The notes: generated by a model from the letters alone, not told the origin. A stretch of 64,000 nucleotides of DNA from Siansivirga zeaxanthinifaciens CC-SAMT-1 (GCF_000941055.1 NZ_CP007202.1:3165001-3229000); one strand, 5' to 3'; counted from the stretch's first letter, positions 24,576-34,184 are shown. A program made the numbers and translations.

Positions 24576-24681
24576 TTGATTTGTTACGTTATCTGTGTCA
24601 AATATATAACCACATTAAAGCTCGTACACAAAAAATTAGTTGTAAAACGCTGAATATTCGTTGATTAGTGGAGTCGTGAAT

Positions 24682-24725
24682 TTTTATCGACAAACAGATT
24701 AAACGCTATATTTTATCGACAAACA
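24682..24725. repeat. Direct repeat TTTTATCGACAAACA, two copies
   Basis: Two exact 15-base copies with start-to-start distance 29, near but not a multiple of helical turns. Located about 150 bases before the dapD promoter and about 110 bases before the divergent small exported gene. Could be binding sites for a regulator; only two units, so not CRISPR. Confidence 0.55.
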
Positions 24726-24876
24726 ACAAGTAAAATGTATTTAATCGATGGTTTATTTTAGTTCACAGGAAATAATTTTTGAATTTCATAGAAAATTGCA
24801 ACGATAAACGGTAAAAAAATATGCTTACAAAAAGTCATATAATCAGATTCATTCTGTTTTTTTAATGTTTACCTAT

Positions 24877-24884
24877 TATATTTG
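24877..24884 (+). promoter_or_regulatory. -7 element of dapD
   Basis: TATATTTG, exact consensus, 18 bases before the ATG at 24903. A TTG inside this element opens a longer frame that is not the real start. Confidence 0.65.
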
Positions 24885-24902
24885 TGCAAAATTTTAATTA
24901 AA

Positions 24903-25718
24903 ATGACTGAATTAAGACAAACCATTGAGCAAGCTTGGGAAAATAGAGAGCTTTTAAAAGAAGAAAAAACAATCGCTGCCATTAGAAAAGTAGTAGATTT
25001 ATTAGATAAAGGCGAATTACGTGTTGCAGAACCAACCGAAACTGGCTGGCAGGTAAACGAATGGGTTAAAAAAGGCGTTGTTTTATATTTTCCAATTCAA
25101 AAAATGGAAACTATTGAATGTGGTCCATTAGAATTTCATGATAAAATTCCATTAAAAACAGGTTATGCCGAAAAAGGTATTCGTGTGGTGCCTCATGCTG
25201 TTGCAAGACATGGTGCTTATATATCGGCAGGTACTATTTTAATGCCAAGTTATGTAAATATTGGAGCTTATGTAGACGAAGGCACCATGGTTGATACTTG
25301 GGCTACGGTAGGAAGTTGTGCTCAAATAGGTAAAAATGTACATTTATCTGGTGGTGTTGGTATTGGTGGTGTTTTAGAACCATTACAGGCTTCACCAGTA
25401 ATTATTGAAGATAACGTTTTTGTTGGTTCTCGTTGTATTGTTGTTGAAGGTGTACATGTAGAAACAGAAGCTGTTCTTGGAGCAAACGTTGTTTTAACTA
25501 TGAGTACAAAAATAATTGATGTTACAGGAGATACTCCAATTGAAATGAAAGGTCGTGTACCTGCGCGTTCTGTTGTTATTCCAGGAAGTTATACCAAAAA
25601 ATTTGCTGCGGGCGAATATCAAGTACCATGTGCTTTAATTATTGGTAAGCGTAAAGAAAGTACCGATAAGAAAACATCGCTAAACAATGCACTTCGTGAG
25701 AACGATGTGGCTGTTTAA
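24903..25718 (+). CDS. dapD: Tetrahydrodipicolinate N-succinyltransferase
   Basis: Succinyl-CoA-dependent step of the lysine/diaminopimelate pathway. 271 residues starting at ATG 24903 (MTELRQTIEQAWENRELLK). The start seven codons upstream would lie within the promoter. After an N-terminal helical domain the left-handed beta-helix of hexapeptide repeats runs from about residue 105 to 225 (AYISAGTILMPSYVNIGAYV, GVGIGGVLEP, NVFVGSRCIVVEGV, AVLGANVVLTMST). lysA, a later gene of the same pathway, is 30 kb away in this window. An IS remnant begins 14 bases after the stop. Confidence 0.96.
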   Translation: MTELRQTIEQAWENRELLKEEKTIAAIRKVVDLLDKGELRVAEPTETGWQVNEWVKKGVVLYFPIQKMETIECGPLEFHDKIPLKTGYAEKGIRVVPHAVARHGAYISAGTILMPSYVNIGAYVDEGTMVDTWATVGSCAQIGKNVHLSGGVGIGGVLEPLQASPVIIEDNVFVGSRCIVVEGVHVETEAVLGANVVLTMSTKIIDVTGDTPIEMKGRVPARSVVIPGSYTKKFAAGEYQVPCALIIGKRKESTDKKTSLNNALRENDVAV

Positions 25719-25775
25719 AACATAAAAGTTTTGAGTCGTCCTAAAATAGATTGACAGATTTTGAATAAAATTAAA

Positions 25776-26602
25776 TTAAACCAGAACAGTTAACTGTTCT
25801 GGTTTTTTGTTGTGTTTAAAATTAGGTGTTTTCATATTAAGACTCAAATGAGGTCTTTTGTTATTATATGTTTTTATTGATTCTGTTATTAATTGTTTAA
25901 GGTCTTTACCATTATTACACTCATAGATTAAGAATTCTTGTTTTAAGATACCATTTATGCGTTCAGCTAGCGAATTTGATAGCAATCATAACCATCAGTC
26001 ATAGATGGCATTACATTGTTTTTGATTAATGCGTTTTGATAAATAGCAGCACAATATTGCAACCCACGATATGAGTGATGAATTTGTTTTAGATTACTTG
26101 TTCTATTTTTGATAGTCATTTTTAAAGGCATTAACCACATTGTCTGCACTCATGTCATTACTAAGTTTATAGCCTACTATTTTTCTACTATAAGCGTCAG
26201 TTACAAGCGAGAGATAGTGTGTTTTTTCTCTACTCTTTACATAAGTGATATCACTTACAAAAACTTGTTCTGGTCGTCTAATTACTATATCTTTTAATAG
26301 GTTTGGATGTTTTCTAAGCCAATGTTTTAAATTGGTGTTTTAGTAAAGTTCTTCTTTGGTTATATTAATATAGGTAAATAAATAAGGCATCACTCCCTAT
26401 TTTTATTTGTAATCTATCAAAGTCCTGTTTTAAAAGGTAATAAAGCTTTCTTGTACCTAGTTTTGGCATTTCTCTTCGAATAGCTAAGACTAATGGTTTT
26501 ATTTGCGATAAAACTTTTGCGCGTGCTTCTTTAAGTTTGATACTTTGATAAACAGCTTACCTACTTATGCCTAACAATCTACAAGAGCTTGAGAGTGCTA
26601 AC
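25776..26602 (-). pseudogene. IS3-family transposase OrfB remnant
   Basis: Read 5' to 3' on the minus strand the fragments are: LGISR then a stop, EARAKVLSQIKPLVLAIRRE with a shifted frame near LFIYLY, the integrase core RPEQVFVSDITYVKSREKTHYLSLVTDAYSRKIVGYKL (first two catalytic Asp kept), IHHSYRGLQYCAAIYQ (a Tyr where HHSDRG has Asp), then a one-base deletion near 25980 and the C terminus SLAERINGILKQEF...YNNKRPHLSLNMKTPN. At least one stop and two frameshifts; inactive. Confidence 0.88.
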
Positions 26603-26985
26603 TCATTGTCTTGTCGGATGATTTGGATTTTTGGAATAAAAGCTTTTTTCTAATGAAGCACCAAACTGCTTATCTGATACATCTATTATCGTATTTAAGA
26701 GTAGATTTCTTAACTTTTCGTCTTCTAGTTCGCGTTCTAAAAGTTTTATTTTCTGAGCTGGTGTTTCTTTAGATTTTGGCATTCTATGCAAATTGGTATT
26801 ACTCCAATCCAATGTAACATATTTTCTAAGACATACCAAAACAGTACTTCTGCCTTGTAAACCATAGGCTTACTGAATCTGTTTATAAGTGTAATTGCCT
26901 TTTTCTACTTCGGTTACTAAAGCTAATTAAAGCCTAAATTCTAATGACGCTGGGTACGCTTAAATATTTTGTTTTCTTTATTTTT
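26603..26985 (-). pseudogene. IS3-family OrfA remnant
   Basis: Helix-turn-helix half of the transposase. Conceptual translation gives KIFKRTQRH, stop, NLGFN, stop, LALVTEVEKGNYTYKQIQ, stop, AYGLQGRSTVLVCLRKY, then MPKSKETPAQKIKLLERELE (leucine-zipper part) and DKQFGASLEKSF at the end. Three in-frame stops upstream of the surviving 78-codon piece. Confidence 0.82.
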
Positions 26986-27040
26986 CAAAATAAATCGATT
27001 TTGTGTCAACTTATTTCAGGATGGGACAGAGTAAATAAAA

Positions 27041-27062
27041 AAAACGTTAATTACTAATTAAC
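27041..27062 (-). terminator. Terminator overlapping the stop of the first GT2 gene
   Basis: 7-bp stem CGTTAAT / ATTAACG (minus strand) directly followed by seven T; it includes the stop codon at 27054-27056. Confidence 0.7.
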
Positions 27063-27812
27063 GCTTTTTTTATTTTTTTGTAACTTTAGAAGTTTAGCAT
27101 ACTTAGTATATGAAAAAAAGGCTTGTATTAAAGCAATTGTTATACCATCTAATCCATTAAAGATACCACGCTTTAAAAAATAACATCTAATAAAAGCTAC
27201 ACTTCCATTTAATATTGGCTTAAAACTATTAATTCTTTTACCTTGACTATACAATTGGTTAGCATGCCAGGTTGAATACTGGTTTTTCTTGGCTATAATC
27301 TGTTCAATCGAATCCCATCCATAATGAAGTATATGGACGTTTACCTTTTTCTCTTTAGTTGTAATAATTCTTTGATGAACCTTAGAACTCGAGGGTGTCG
27401 CAGTTTTTTTATTAAAAAAACGTACTTTGTGGTCTGGATACCATCCAGAGAAATCAATTAACTCATTGCCTAAGTAATTTTTAACCCGAAATGAAAAAGC
27501 ATCAAAATCACCTATTAAATATTTGCCTTCAAGAATAAATTTTTCTGCGTCTGTATCCAAAAACTCATCTGCATCAAGATTTAAAATCCAATCATTATTA
27601 CAAAATTGTAGACCATAAGTTCTTTGTGGGCCATCACCTAAAAAAGCTTGACTAAAAACTTTAGCCCCTTTATTTTTTGCAATATTTACAGTATTGTCTT
27701 TACTAAGGGAGTCAATTATAACAACTTCATCACAAACTTTAAACAAAGCATCAATACATTTTCCAATATTCTTTTCTTCATTAAACGTTATTACAAGTCC
27801 ACTAATATTCAT
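27054..27812 (-). CDS. Glycosyltransferase family 2 (WaaE/KdtX-like)
   Basis: 252 residues. GT-A fold starting MNISGLVITFNEEKNIGKCIDALF, with CDEVVIIDSLSKDNTV and the metal/nucleotide motif WILNLDADEFLD. The central GWYPDHKVRFFNKK and VHQRI segments match the WaaE/KdtX subgroup, which adds a hexose to the inner lipopolysaccharide core. Divergently placed from the GT32 gene 61 bases away. First gene of a five-gene surface-glycan cluster; acceptor unknown. Confidence 0.88.
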   Translation of the reverse strand: MNISGLVITFNEEKNIGKCIDALFKVCDEVVIIDSLSKDNTVNIAKNKGAKVFSQAFLGDGPQRTYGLQFCNNDWILNLDADEFLDTDAEKFILEGKYLIGDFDAFSFRVKNYLGNELIDFSGWYPDHKVRFFNKKTATPSSSKVHQRIITTKEKKVNVHILHYGWDSIEQIIAKKNQYSTWHANQLYSQGKRINSFKPILNGSVAFIRCYFLKRGIFNGLDGITIALIQAFFSYTKYAKLLKLQKNKKSVN

Positions 27813-27873
27813 TACTTTATTTTAAAAGATTTAAAGTATTTTTGTATTTCTCAAAATTAACGCTAAAAAAAGT

Positions 27874-28638
27874 ATGATTCCAAAAAAAATTCATTTCTGT
27901 TGGTATGGAAGAGGTAAATACAATAATACTATTGAAAAATGTATTGCATCTTGGGAAAAAAAATTACCAGAATACGAAATTAAAAAATGGGATGAAACTA
28001 ACACCCCTTTTGATAAACTTCCATTTTTAAAATTACTATACAAACAAAAAAAATGGTCCTTTATAACAGATTATATAAGATTATATTCAATTTATTCTGA
28101 AGGAGGGATTTACTTAGATACCGATGTAGAAATATTAAAACCATTTGGAAAATTACTTGAAGAATCGGCTTTTTTAGGTTTTCAAACTAACTCAATAAAA
28201 AGTAAATACCCTTTAAATTCTGCTGTAATTGGTTCTGTTAAGCAAAATCCATTTATTTTAGATTGTATAAAAGCCACCGAAACAAAGCAGCGTTTAAATT
28301 TCAATGCCATGGGTGGCCCACCAATAGTTAGTCAAATAATAAAAAGCTATGGCCTAAAAAATAATAATTTACAACATCTAAATAAAGTACTTTTATTACC
28401 ATTTAATTACTTTTATCCTTTTTCTTGGGAAGATACATTCACCCCAGAATGTATTACAGAAAATACTATTTGTATACATTGGTGGGAAGATTCGTGGCAA
28501 AATAAAAAAAGAGGAATTCCGTATTACTTAGAAAGTACCAAAAGAAAATTAGAAAAAACACCTCTAATAATAGCTAACAGATTAAAGTACACCTTTAATA
28601 AAGATGAATTTTATCTTATTGATAAACTCATAAAATAA
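27874..28638 (+). CDS. Glycosyltransferase family 32 (OCH1-like)
   Basis: 254 residues beginning MIPKKIHFCWYGRGKYNNTI, with the DxD-containing IYSEGGIYLDTDVEILKPF that defines GT32/Gly_transf_sug enzymes; WSFITDYIRLYSIY precedes it and HWWEDSWQ follows. Cytoplasmic, nucleotide-sugar dependent; sugar unknown. Followed 57 bases later by a second GT2 gene on the same strand. The coding sequence is notably A-rich. Confidence 0.9.
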   Translation: MIPKKIHFCWYGRGKYNNTIEKCIASWEKKLPEYEIKKWDETNTPFDKLPFLKLLYKQKKWSFITDYIRLYSIYSEGGIYLDTDVEILKPFGKLLEESAFLGFQTNSIKSKYPLNSAVIGSVKQNPFILDCIKATETKQRLNFNAMGGPPIVSQIIKSYGLKNNNLQHLNKVLLLPFNYFYPFSWEDTFTPECITENTICIHWWEDSWQNKKRGIPYYLESTKRKLEKTPLIIANRLKYTFNKDEFYLIDKLIK

Positions 28639-28695
28639 AAACGATATCAATCGTTTATTATAAATAGAAACCAATCAAAATACATCCAAAAATAA

Positions 28696-29457
28696 TTGAA
28701 TAATCCTTCTAAAATTTCAGTTCTTTTAATAACTTACAATGAAATTAACCATATTGCAGAGGTTATAAAAAACGTAGATTTTGCTGATGAAATAATTGTA
28801 GTTGATTCTTTTAGTACAGATGGTACGCTAGAAAAGCTAGCAAAATTTAAACATGTAAAAACAATTTGTAGAGCGTTTACAAATTTTACAGAACAACGAA
28901 ATTTTGCTATAAAACAAGCTAATTTTAACTGGATTTTATTCATTGATGCTGATGAACGCATTCCTTTAGAACTTAAAAATGAAATCTTTGAAGTTATAAA
29001 TTCCAACAAAAACGTGGCTGCATACATGTTTAAACGCCTTTACTTTTTTAAGAAGAAACGTATTAGATTTAGTGGTTTTCAAACAGATACAACTTACCGG
29101 TTGTTTAAAAATGGTAAGGTTAAGTATATTGAAAATAAATTAGTTCATGAAATGCCTGAAATTAATGGAGAAAGTGCTATTCTGAAAAACACCATGCTTC
29201 ATTATTGTTTTGACAGTACTGCACATTACAAATCAAAAATGGAACATTATGCCAAGTTAAAAGCATTAGAACTACATAAAAAAGGAAAGAAAACAAGTGT
29301 TTTTCAATTACTTTTTAGACCTTTTTATAAATTTGTAGTAAACTATTTTTTTAGACTTGGTATATTGGATGGAAAAGAAGGATTTCAAATTTGTTATTTA
29401 AGTGCCTATGGTGTTTATTTCCGCTACAAAGAGCTAGAAAGACTGAATAACATTTAA
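28696..29457 (+). CDS. Glycosyltransferase family 2, TTG start
   Basis: 253 residues. KISVLLITYNEINHIAEVI, DEIIVVDSFSTDGT, NWILFIDADERIP and the later RLYFFKKKRIRFSGF give the same WaaE-like subgroup as the gene at 27054, to which it is a distant paralogue. The codon directly before the first residue is an in-frame TAA, and no ATG occurs near; TTG at 28696 is therefore the likely start. Its stop overlaps the converging kinase-like gene by 4 bases. Confidence 0.86.
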   Translation: MNNPSKISVLLITYNEINHIAEVIKNVDFADEIIVVDSFSTDGTLEKLAKFKHVKTICRAFTNFTEQRNFAIKQANFNWILFIDADERIPLELKNEIFEVINSNKNVAAYMFKRLYFFKKKRIRFSGFQTDTTYRLFKNGKVKYIENKLVHEMPEINGESAILKNTMLHYCFDSTAHYKSKMEHYAKLKALELHKKGKKTSVFQLLFRPFYKFVVNYFFRLGILDGKEGFQICYLSAYGVYFRYKELERLNNI

Positions 29458-30209
29458 AACTTCCAAAACTTTAATTTCTTTTTTAATTGTATTTTTCGAT
29501 GAAATTGTTCTTGAAAAGCTTGTGTTTCTTTCCACATTAAATTAAAAATTTTATCATAATCTTCTCCAGAACATTTTGCATATTCATCACTCATGACTTG
29601 TACCATAGATTTATGAATGGTTAATCTTGCAAAGTTTTTAACTCTTTTCTCAAAATCCATTGTTTCAAAGTGCATCCTATTTAAATCTACCAAATAAAAC
29701 TCATATACTTCTCCATTTTTTTTAATAAGGGTGTTTCCTGGTGAATGGTCTAAAAATTGAATACCTTTTTCATGTAACGAATATGTAAAACGTGTAAAAG
29801 CTCTTAAAATAAATTCATGATTTGGATAATTCAAATCATTTATAAGTTCTCTATAAGTTAAATCACAATCAAGCTGTTCACTTACATAAAAACTATTTTT
29901 AAAGAGCAAAAAATTTGAAAACTCAAAATAAGCTAGAGGTTTTGGAGTGCCAACCCCAAACTCTATCAATTTTTTAGCATATTCAAAAGATCGCTGCGCT
30001 TTACTTTTTCTAAAAAAATTATAAACTATCTGATTAATCAAATTAGGAATTTTAAATGCCTTAATATTAATTTTTTTAGAATCAACTTCAATAATTTTGA
30101 TAATATTACGCTCACCTACTCCGCCTTGATAGCTATCAAAATTATTAATTACTTGTGTTAATTTATCTTTGTTCTCGATTTGGTCATTAAAGACTTTGGT
30201 TTCTTTCAT
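29454..30209 (-). CDS. Lipopolysaccharide kinase (Kdo/WaaP)-family protein
   Basis: 251 residues with a protein-kinase-like fold: SYQGGVGERNIIKIIEV, catalytic-loop-like GIQFLDHSPGNTLI (Asp and Asn in the HxDxxxxN spacing) and the metal-binding FYLVDLNRMHF. WaaP/KdkA enzymes phosphorylate heptose or Kdo of the LPS core on the cytoplasmic face. Its place among three glycosyltransferases supports an LPS-core role; the actual sugar is not known. Confidence 0.85.
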   Translation of the reverse strand: MKETKVFNDQIENKDKLTQVINNFDSYQGGVGERNIIKIIEVDSKKINIKAFKIPNLINQIVYNFFRKSKAQRSFEYAKKLIEFGVGTPKPLAYFEFSNFLLFKNSFYVSEQLDCDLTYRELINDLNYPNHEFILRAFTRFTYSLHEKGIQFLDHSPGNTLIKKNGEVYEFYLVDLNRMHFETMDFEKRVKNFARLTIHKSMVQVMSDEYAKCSGEDYDKIFNLMWKETQAFQEQFHRKIQLKKKLKFWKF

Positions 30210-30295
30210 CCTGAAATCAAAATATATTATGTTTTAACTTGTTATTTGTTTCAATAGAAAGCAACAAATATTATAGATCTTTTTCTTTCGATAAA

Positions 30296-30952
30296 TTAAT
30301 TAACTAACCACTTATTTAAATCATAATAAAGGTAGGTTAACTCATATAATTTTTTTCCATTTGGAACACATGCCCTTTTCTTGTCACATTCTAATATTTT
30401 AATGTGGTTACATTTTTTTAATTCATCATAATCATTAATTGAAAACGAAATTTTATTTTTAAAAGGTAATTTATGAAACTCTATTAAATCCGATTTGGAA
30501 ATTAATTCCCTATCACATATTTTTAAAAAAAAATTATCAATATTGTTTACTTCCAACATCCTTTTAGTCCTTCTTTCCCATTTCTCTCTAGCTTCATCTT
30601 CATTCTTATAATGTTCGAAATGAATTTCAATATCCTTTAATAATCCAATTGGATAAGATTTACCAGTAGATGGGTATTTTGATTCAGATATAAAAGTCAA
30701 AGTTTGCCCCATATAATACTCAAAATTTCTAAGCATTTTTAAATAACAAGAACTATAAATAAAAAGACCTACAAAGGGTGTATTATATGGTCTTTTATAC
30801 CATTGATAGACACTTCCACCCCAACAATTGTTTGATATTATTAGAAATTCTTTATCTTTAAGAATCTCAATATCTTTAGCTCTGAAATGTTCATTAAATT
30901 GTTTTCTAAACTTTCTACTTATCAAAACATACAATTTTCTAAACATCTTCAT
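30296..30952 (-). CDS. DUF1919-family protein
   Basis: 218 residues with the DUF1919 hallmark FLIISNNCWGGSVYQWYKRPYNTPFVGLFIY near the N terminus and FSINDYDELK near the C terminus. Members occur in polysaccharide loci of many bacteria; proposed to act on glycans, mechanism unknown. 86 bases upstream of the kinase-like gene on the same strand. Ends the AT-rich glycan cluster. Confidence 0.85.
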   Translation of the reverse strand: MKMFRKLYVLISRKFRKQFNEHFRAKDIEILKDKEFLIISNNCWGGSVYQWYKRPYNTPFVGLFIYSSCYLKMLRNFEYYMGQTLTFISESKYPSTGKSYPIGLLKDIEIHFEHYKNEDEAREKWERRTKRMLEVNNIDNFFLKICDRELISKSDLIEFHKLPFKNKISFSINDYDELKKCNHIKILECDKKRACVPNGKKLYELTYLYYDLNKWLVN

Positions 30953-31015
30953 TTTAACTTAAAATTAATTAGATTGTAAAATTACAAAGTTTTATTTTAT
31001 CATTTAAACTAATAC

Positions 31016-31023
31016 TAAATTTG
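31016..31023 (+). promoter_or_regulatory. -7 element of the Sua5/YciO/YrdC-type gene
   Basis: TAAATTTG, exact TAnnTTTG, 14 bases before the ATG at 31038. Confidence 0.5.
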
Positions 31024-31037
31024 GCTAAATTTAATTT

Positions 31038-31595
31038 ATGAACCAAGAAATAAATAAAGCATTAGAGGTTTTAAAAAACGGCGGCATTATTTTATATCCT
31101 ACCGATACGGTTTGGGGTATTGGTTGTGATGCTTCTAATGAAGAAGCGGTAAAAAAAATATATCAACTTAAAAAACGAGTAGATAGCAAAGCTCTAATTT
31201 GTTTAGTTGCCGATGACCGAATGCTAAAAAAGTTTGTAAAAACGGTGCCGCAAGTTGCTTTGGAAATTATTGAAATTACCGATACCCCAACTACCATTAT
31301 TTACGACGATGCCCAGAATTTGGCTTCTAATTTAATTGGTGAAGATGGCACAATTGCCATTAGAATTCCAGACGATGAGTTTTGCTATCAACTTTCAAGA
31401 AGACTCAATGGAGCTATTGTTTCTACTTCTGCAAACGTTAGCGGGTTACCAACACCTAATTCATTTAAAGAAATACAAGAAGAGGTTTTAAAAGGTGTAG
31501 ACTATGTTGTAAATTTGCACCACGAAAAAATCTGCACTAAACAATCATCAATTATTAAATTAAGTAATAATGGTGTTGTGAAGATTATTCGATAA
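31038..31595 (+). CDS. L-threonylcarbamoyladenylate synthase (Sua5/YciO/YrdC family)
   Basis: Makes the activated threonylcarbamoyl group for t6A-37 in ANN-decoding tRNAs. 185 residues: GGIILYPTDTVWGIGCDASNEEA, KKRVDSKALICLV, GTIAIRIPD and STSANVSG are the YrdC/Sua5 substrate-binding motifs. Single-domain TsaC-like form, no C-terminal Sua5 domain. No hairpin is obvious in the 130 bases before cca. Confidence 0.93.
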   Translation: MNQEINKALEVLKNGGIILYPTDTVWGIGCDASNEEAVKKIYQLKKRVDSKALICLVADDRMLKKFVKTVPQVALEIIEITDTPTTIIYDDAQNLASNLIGEDGTIAIRIPDDEFCYQLSRRLNGAIVSTSANVSGLPTPNSFKEIQEEVLKGVDYVVNLHHEKICTKQSSIIKLSNNGVVKIIR

Positions 31596-31725
31596 AATAA
31601 TAAGCCACGAATTCACTAATATTTATTTTTTGAATTATTAATAAAATGATTAATCATTTTTCTAGTGATAGTTTTAAAACATACATGATAAAAGTGTAAA
31701 TCGATGAATTTGGCCAAAATAAAAT

Positions 31726-33144
31726 ATGAATTACAAAGAAGCATTACAACATCCCGTTTTTAAAATTATATCGCAATCGGCAAAAGAATTACAACTTGAA
31801 AGCTATGTTATTGGCGGTTTTGTGCGCGATTTTATTCTAAAACGAGGTAACGCAAAAGATATCGATATAGTAGCTATTGGCGATGGTATAAAACTGGCGC
31901 AACAAGTTGCAAAAAATTTACCAACAAAAACTAAAGTACAGATATTTAAAACGTATGGCACAGCCATGCTGCGATATGATGATATTGAAATTGAATTTGT
32001 TGGTGCACGAAAAGAGTCTTATAACGAAGACAGTCGAAATCCTGCCGTAGAAAACGGGTCGTTAGAAGACGACCAAAATCGTAGAGATTTTACCATTAAT
32101 GCGTTGGCTTTAAACCTAAACCAAGATGCTTTTGGCGATTTATTAGATCCGTTTAATGGTCTTGCCGATTTAAAAAACAAACGCATCAAAACACCTTTAA
32201 ACCCCGATATAACTTATAGCGACGATCCTTTAAGGATGATGCGGGCCATTCGTTTTGCTACACAACTAGGTTTTACAATTGAAGAAAATTCACTTCAAGC
32301 CATTACCAAAAACAATCACAGAATAAAAATAATTACCAACGAACGCATTGTTGTCGAACTTAATAAAATATTAGAAAGCTCTGTTCCTTCCATTGGATTT
32401 CTTCTTTTGGAACAAACTGGTTTATTAAATTATATTTTACCCGAACTGGTAGCTTTAAAAGGTATCGATGAAGTCGAAGGACAGCGCCATAAAGATAATT
32501 TTTATCACACCTTAGAGGTGGTAGATAACATTTCTAAAAACACAAATAATTTATGGTTAAGATGGGCTGCGCTTTTACATGATATAGGTAAAGCTCCAAC
32601 CAAAAAGTTTAATAAAAAAGTTGGTTGGACGTTTCACGGGCATGAATTTGAAGGCTCTAAAATGGTGTTTCACTTATTTAAAAGATTAAAAATGCCTTTG
32701 AATGATAAAATGAAATTCGTTCAAAAAATGGTGTTTATGAGCTCGCGTCCCATTGTTTTAGCGCAAGACATTGTAACCGATTCGGCTGTTAGAAGATTGG
32801 TTTTTGATGCCGGTGAATATGTTGAGGATTTAATGACTCTTTGTGAGGCCGACATCACCACAAAAAACCCGAAAAAGTTTCAAAAATACCATAACAACTT
32901 TCAAATTGTTAGACAAAAAATTGTTGAAGTTGAAGAACGAGATCACGTGCGTAATTTCCAGCCACCTATCTCGGGCGAAGAAATTATGTCTACTTTCAAT
33001 TTACAGCCATCAAAAGAAATTGGTATTATAAAAGAAAGCATAAAAGAAGCGATTCTTGAAGGCGATATTCCAAACGATTACGAAGCCGCCTTTGAGCTTA
33101 TGCTAAAAGAAGGTAAACGCTTAGGACTCACTGTAAATCCTTAA
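31726..33144 (+). CDS. cca: CCA tRNA nucleotidyltransferase with HD domain
   Basis: 472 residues. Nucleotidyltransferase core [22 protein letters not shown] (GG and DxD metal site), [31 protein letters not shown] and [14 protein letters not shown]; then an HD phosphohydrolase domain [19 protein letters not shown]. Adds or repairs the 3' CCA end; needed here because the tRNA genes in this window do not encode CCA. Followed 5 bases later by ctaA. Confidence 0.95.
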   Translation: MNYKEALQHPVFKIISQSAKELQLESYVIGGFVRDFILKRGNAKDIDIVAIGDGIKLAQQVAKNLPTKTKVQIFKTYGTAMLRYDDIEIEFVGARKESYNEDSRNPAVENGSLEDDQNRRDFTINALALNLNQDAFGDLLDPFNGLADLKNKRIKTPLNPDITYSDDPLRMMRAIRFATQLGFTIEENSLQAITKNNHRIKIITNERIVVELNKILESSVPSIGFLLLEQTGLLNYILPELVALKGIDEVEGQRHKDNFYHTLEVVDNISKNTNNLWLRWAALLHDIGKAPTKKFNKKVGWTFHGHEFEGSKMVFHLFKRLKMPLNDKMKFVQKMVFMSSRPIVLAQDIVTDSAVRRLVFDAGEYVEDLMTLCEADITTKNPKKFQKYHNNFQIVRQKIVEVEERDHVRNFQPPISGEEIMSTFNLQPSKEIGIIKESIKEAILEGDIPNDYEAAFELMLKEGKRLGLTVNP

Positions 33145-33149
33145 TTGAA

Positions 33150-34184
33150 ATGAAAAAACATATTCATACCATTGCTAAAATTGCTTTAATAACAACTTAC
33201 TTAGTGATTTTTGCTGGTGCTTTTGTTAGAATGACTGGTAGTGGTATGGGTTGCCCCGATTGGCCAAAATGTTTTGGCTATTACATCCCACCTACCGAGC
33301 GAACACAGTTAGAATGGCAACAAAACCATACGTATAACAAAGGACAGGTTATTATTTTAAATGAAACCTTACAAGTTGCTAAAACCTCGTTTACAACCTC
33401 CAGCGTTTTTAATAAATCGAATTGGGAACCTTACACAAAACACGATTATGCTATTTTTAATCCTTTGCATACTTGGGTAGAATATATTAATCGTTTGTTG
33501 GGCGTTTTGGCCGGTTTTGCAACATTAATTCTAGCTGTAGCCGCTTTTTCGTATTGGAAAAACAATAAAGCAATTCCGTTACTTTCGGTTTTTATTGTTT
33601 TGGGTATGGGATTTCAAGCTTGGTTGGGCAAAACAGTAGTCGATTCTAATTTAGCGCCCTTAAAAATAACCATTCACATGGTTATGGCTTTGCTTATTGT
33701 GGCTTGTATTCTGTATATCGTTTTTAAAACAAAGCCTAACAAAACCGAGTTTAAAACAAATACTAAATTTAAAAACGTATTAATAATAGCATCCATTTTA
33801 ACTTTAATTCAAATTGTTTTAGGTACTCAAGTACGTCAATTTGTAGATGAACAAACTAAAATTTTTGGTGATGAAAATGCTATTTTGTGGTTAAATAACC
33901 CAACCATTACGTTTTATATTCACCGTTCGTTTTCAATAATTGTACTTTTGGTAAACGGTTATTTATTGTATTTGGTTAAAAAATCGCATTTAAACTACAC
34001 TAAAATAAACTGGGTTATGGCTATTTTAATTGTAGAGGTTATCTCAGGCATTGCGATGGCATACTTACATTTTCCGTTTGGCAGCCAAACCTTGCACCTT
34101 GTTTTAGCATGCATACTATTTGGTTTACAATATTACTTAATTTTAGAAGCCTTCAATACCAAAAACAAATTACAAACTTTGTAA
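33150..34184 (+). CDS. ctaA: Heme A synthase (COX15/CtaA family)
   Basis: Membrane enzyme that oxidises the heme O methyl group to give heme A for terminal oxidases. 344 residues, about eight membrane helices. The first loop has RMTGSGMGCPDWPKCFGYYIPPTE, with its conserved Cys pair, and histidines appear in PLHTWVEYINRL, ITIHMVMALL, YIHRSFSIIV and LHLVLACILFG as candidate heme ligands. Probably co-transcribed with cca. Confidence 0.92.
   Translation: MKKHIHTIAKIALITTYLVIFAGAFVRMTGSGMGCPDWPKCFGYYIPPTERTQLEWQQNHTYNKGQVIILNETLQVAKTSFTTSSVFNKSNWEPYTKHDYAIFNPLHTWVEYINRLLGVLAGFATLILAVAAFSYWKNNKAIPLLSVFIVLGMGFQAWLGKTVVDSNLAPLKITIHMVMALLIVACILYIVFKTKPNKTEFKTNTKFKNVLIIASILTLIQIVLGTQVRQFVDEQTKIFGDENAILWLNNPTITFYIHRSFSIIVLLVNGYLLYLVKKSHLNYTKINWVMAILIVEVISGIAMAYLHFPFGSQTLHLVLACILFGLQYYLILEAFNTKNKLQTL

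Larger units (their letters stand above)
24576..24902. other. Intergenic region with a 15-base direct repeat upstream of dapD
   Basis: No gene seen in 327 bases between divergent genes. TTTTATCGACAAACA occurs at 24682-24696 and again at 24711-24725, a 29-base period. An exact -7 element TATATTTG at 24877-24884 lies just before dapD. Confidence 0.6.
25732..27028 (-). mobile_element. Decayed IS3-family insertion sequence
   Basis: About 1.3 kb bounded by imperfect terminal inverted repeats: TCCTAAAATAGATTGACA at 25739-25756 against the reverse complement of 27004-27021 (15 of 18 identical), both continuing outward to a terminal TG. Inside, on the minus strand, lie an OrfA remnant and an OrfB (DDE transposase) remnant, each broken by several stops and frameshifts. 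No target-site duplication is evident. The element is dead and old; it separates dapD from the glycosyltransferase cluster. Confidence 0.88.

Noticed and set aside
24682-24725. Possible CRISPR-like repeat
   Set aside because: Only two 15-base copies, no further units and no cas genes in the window.
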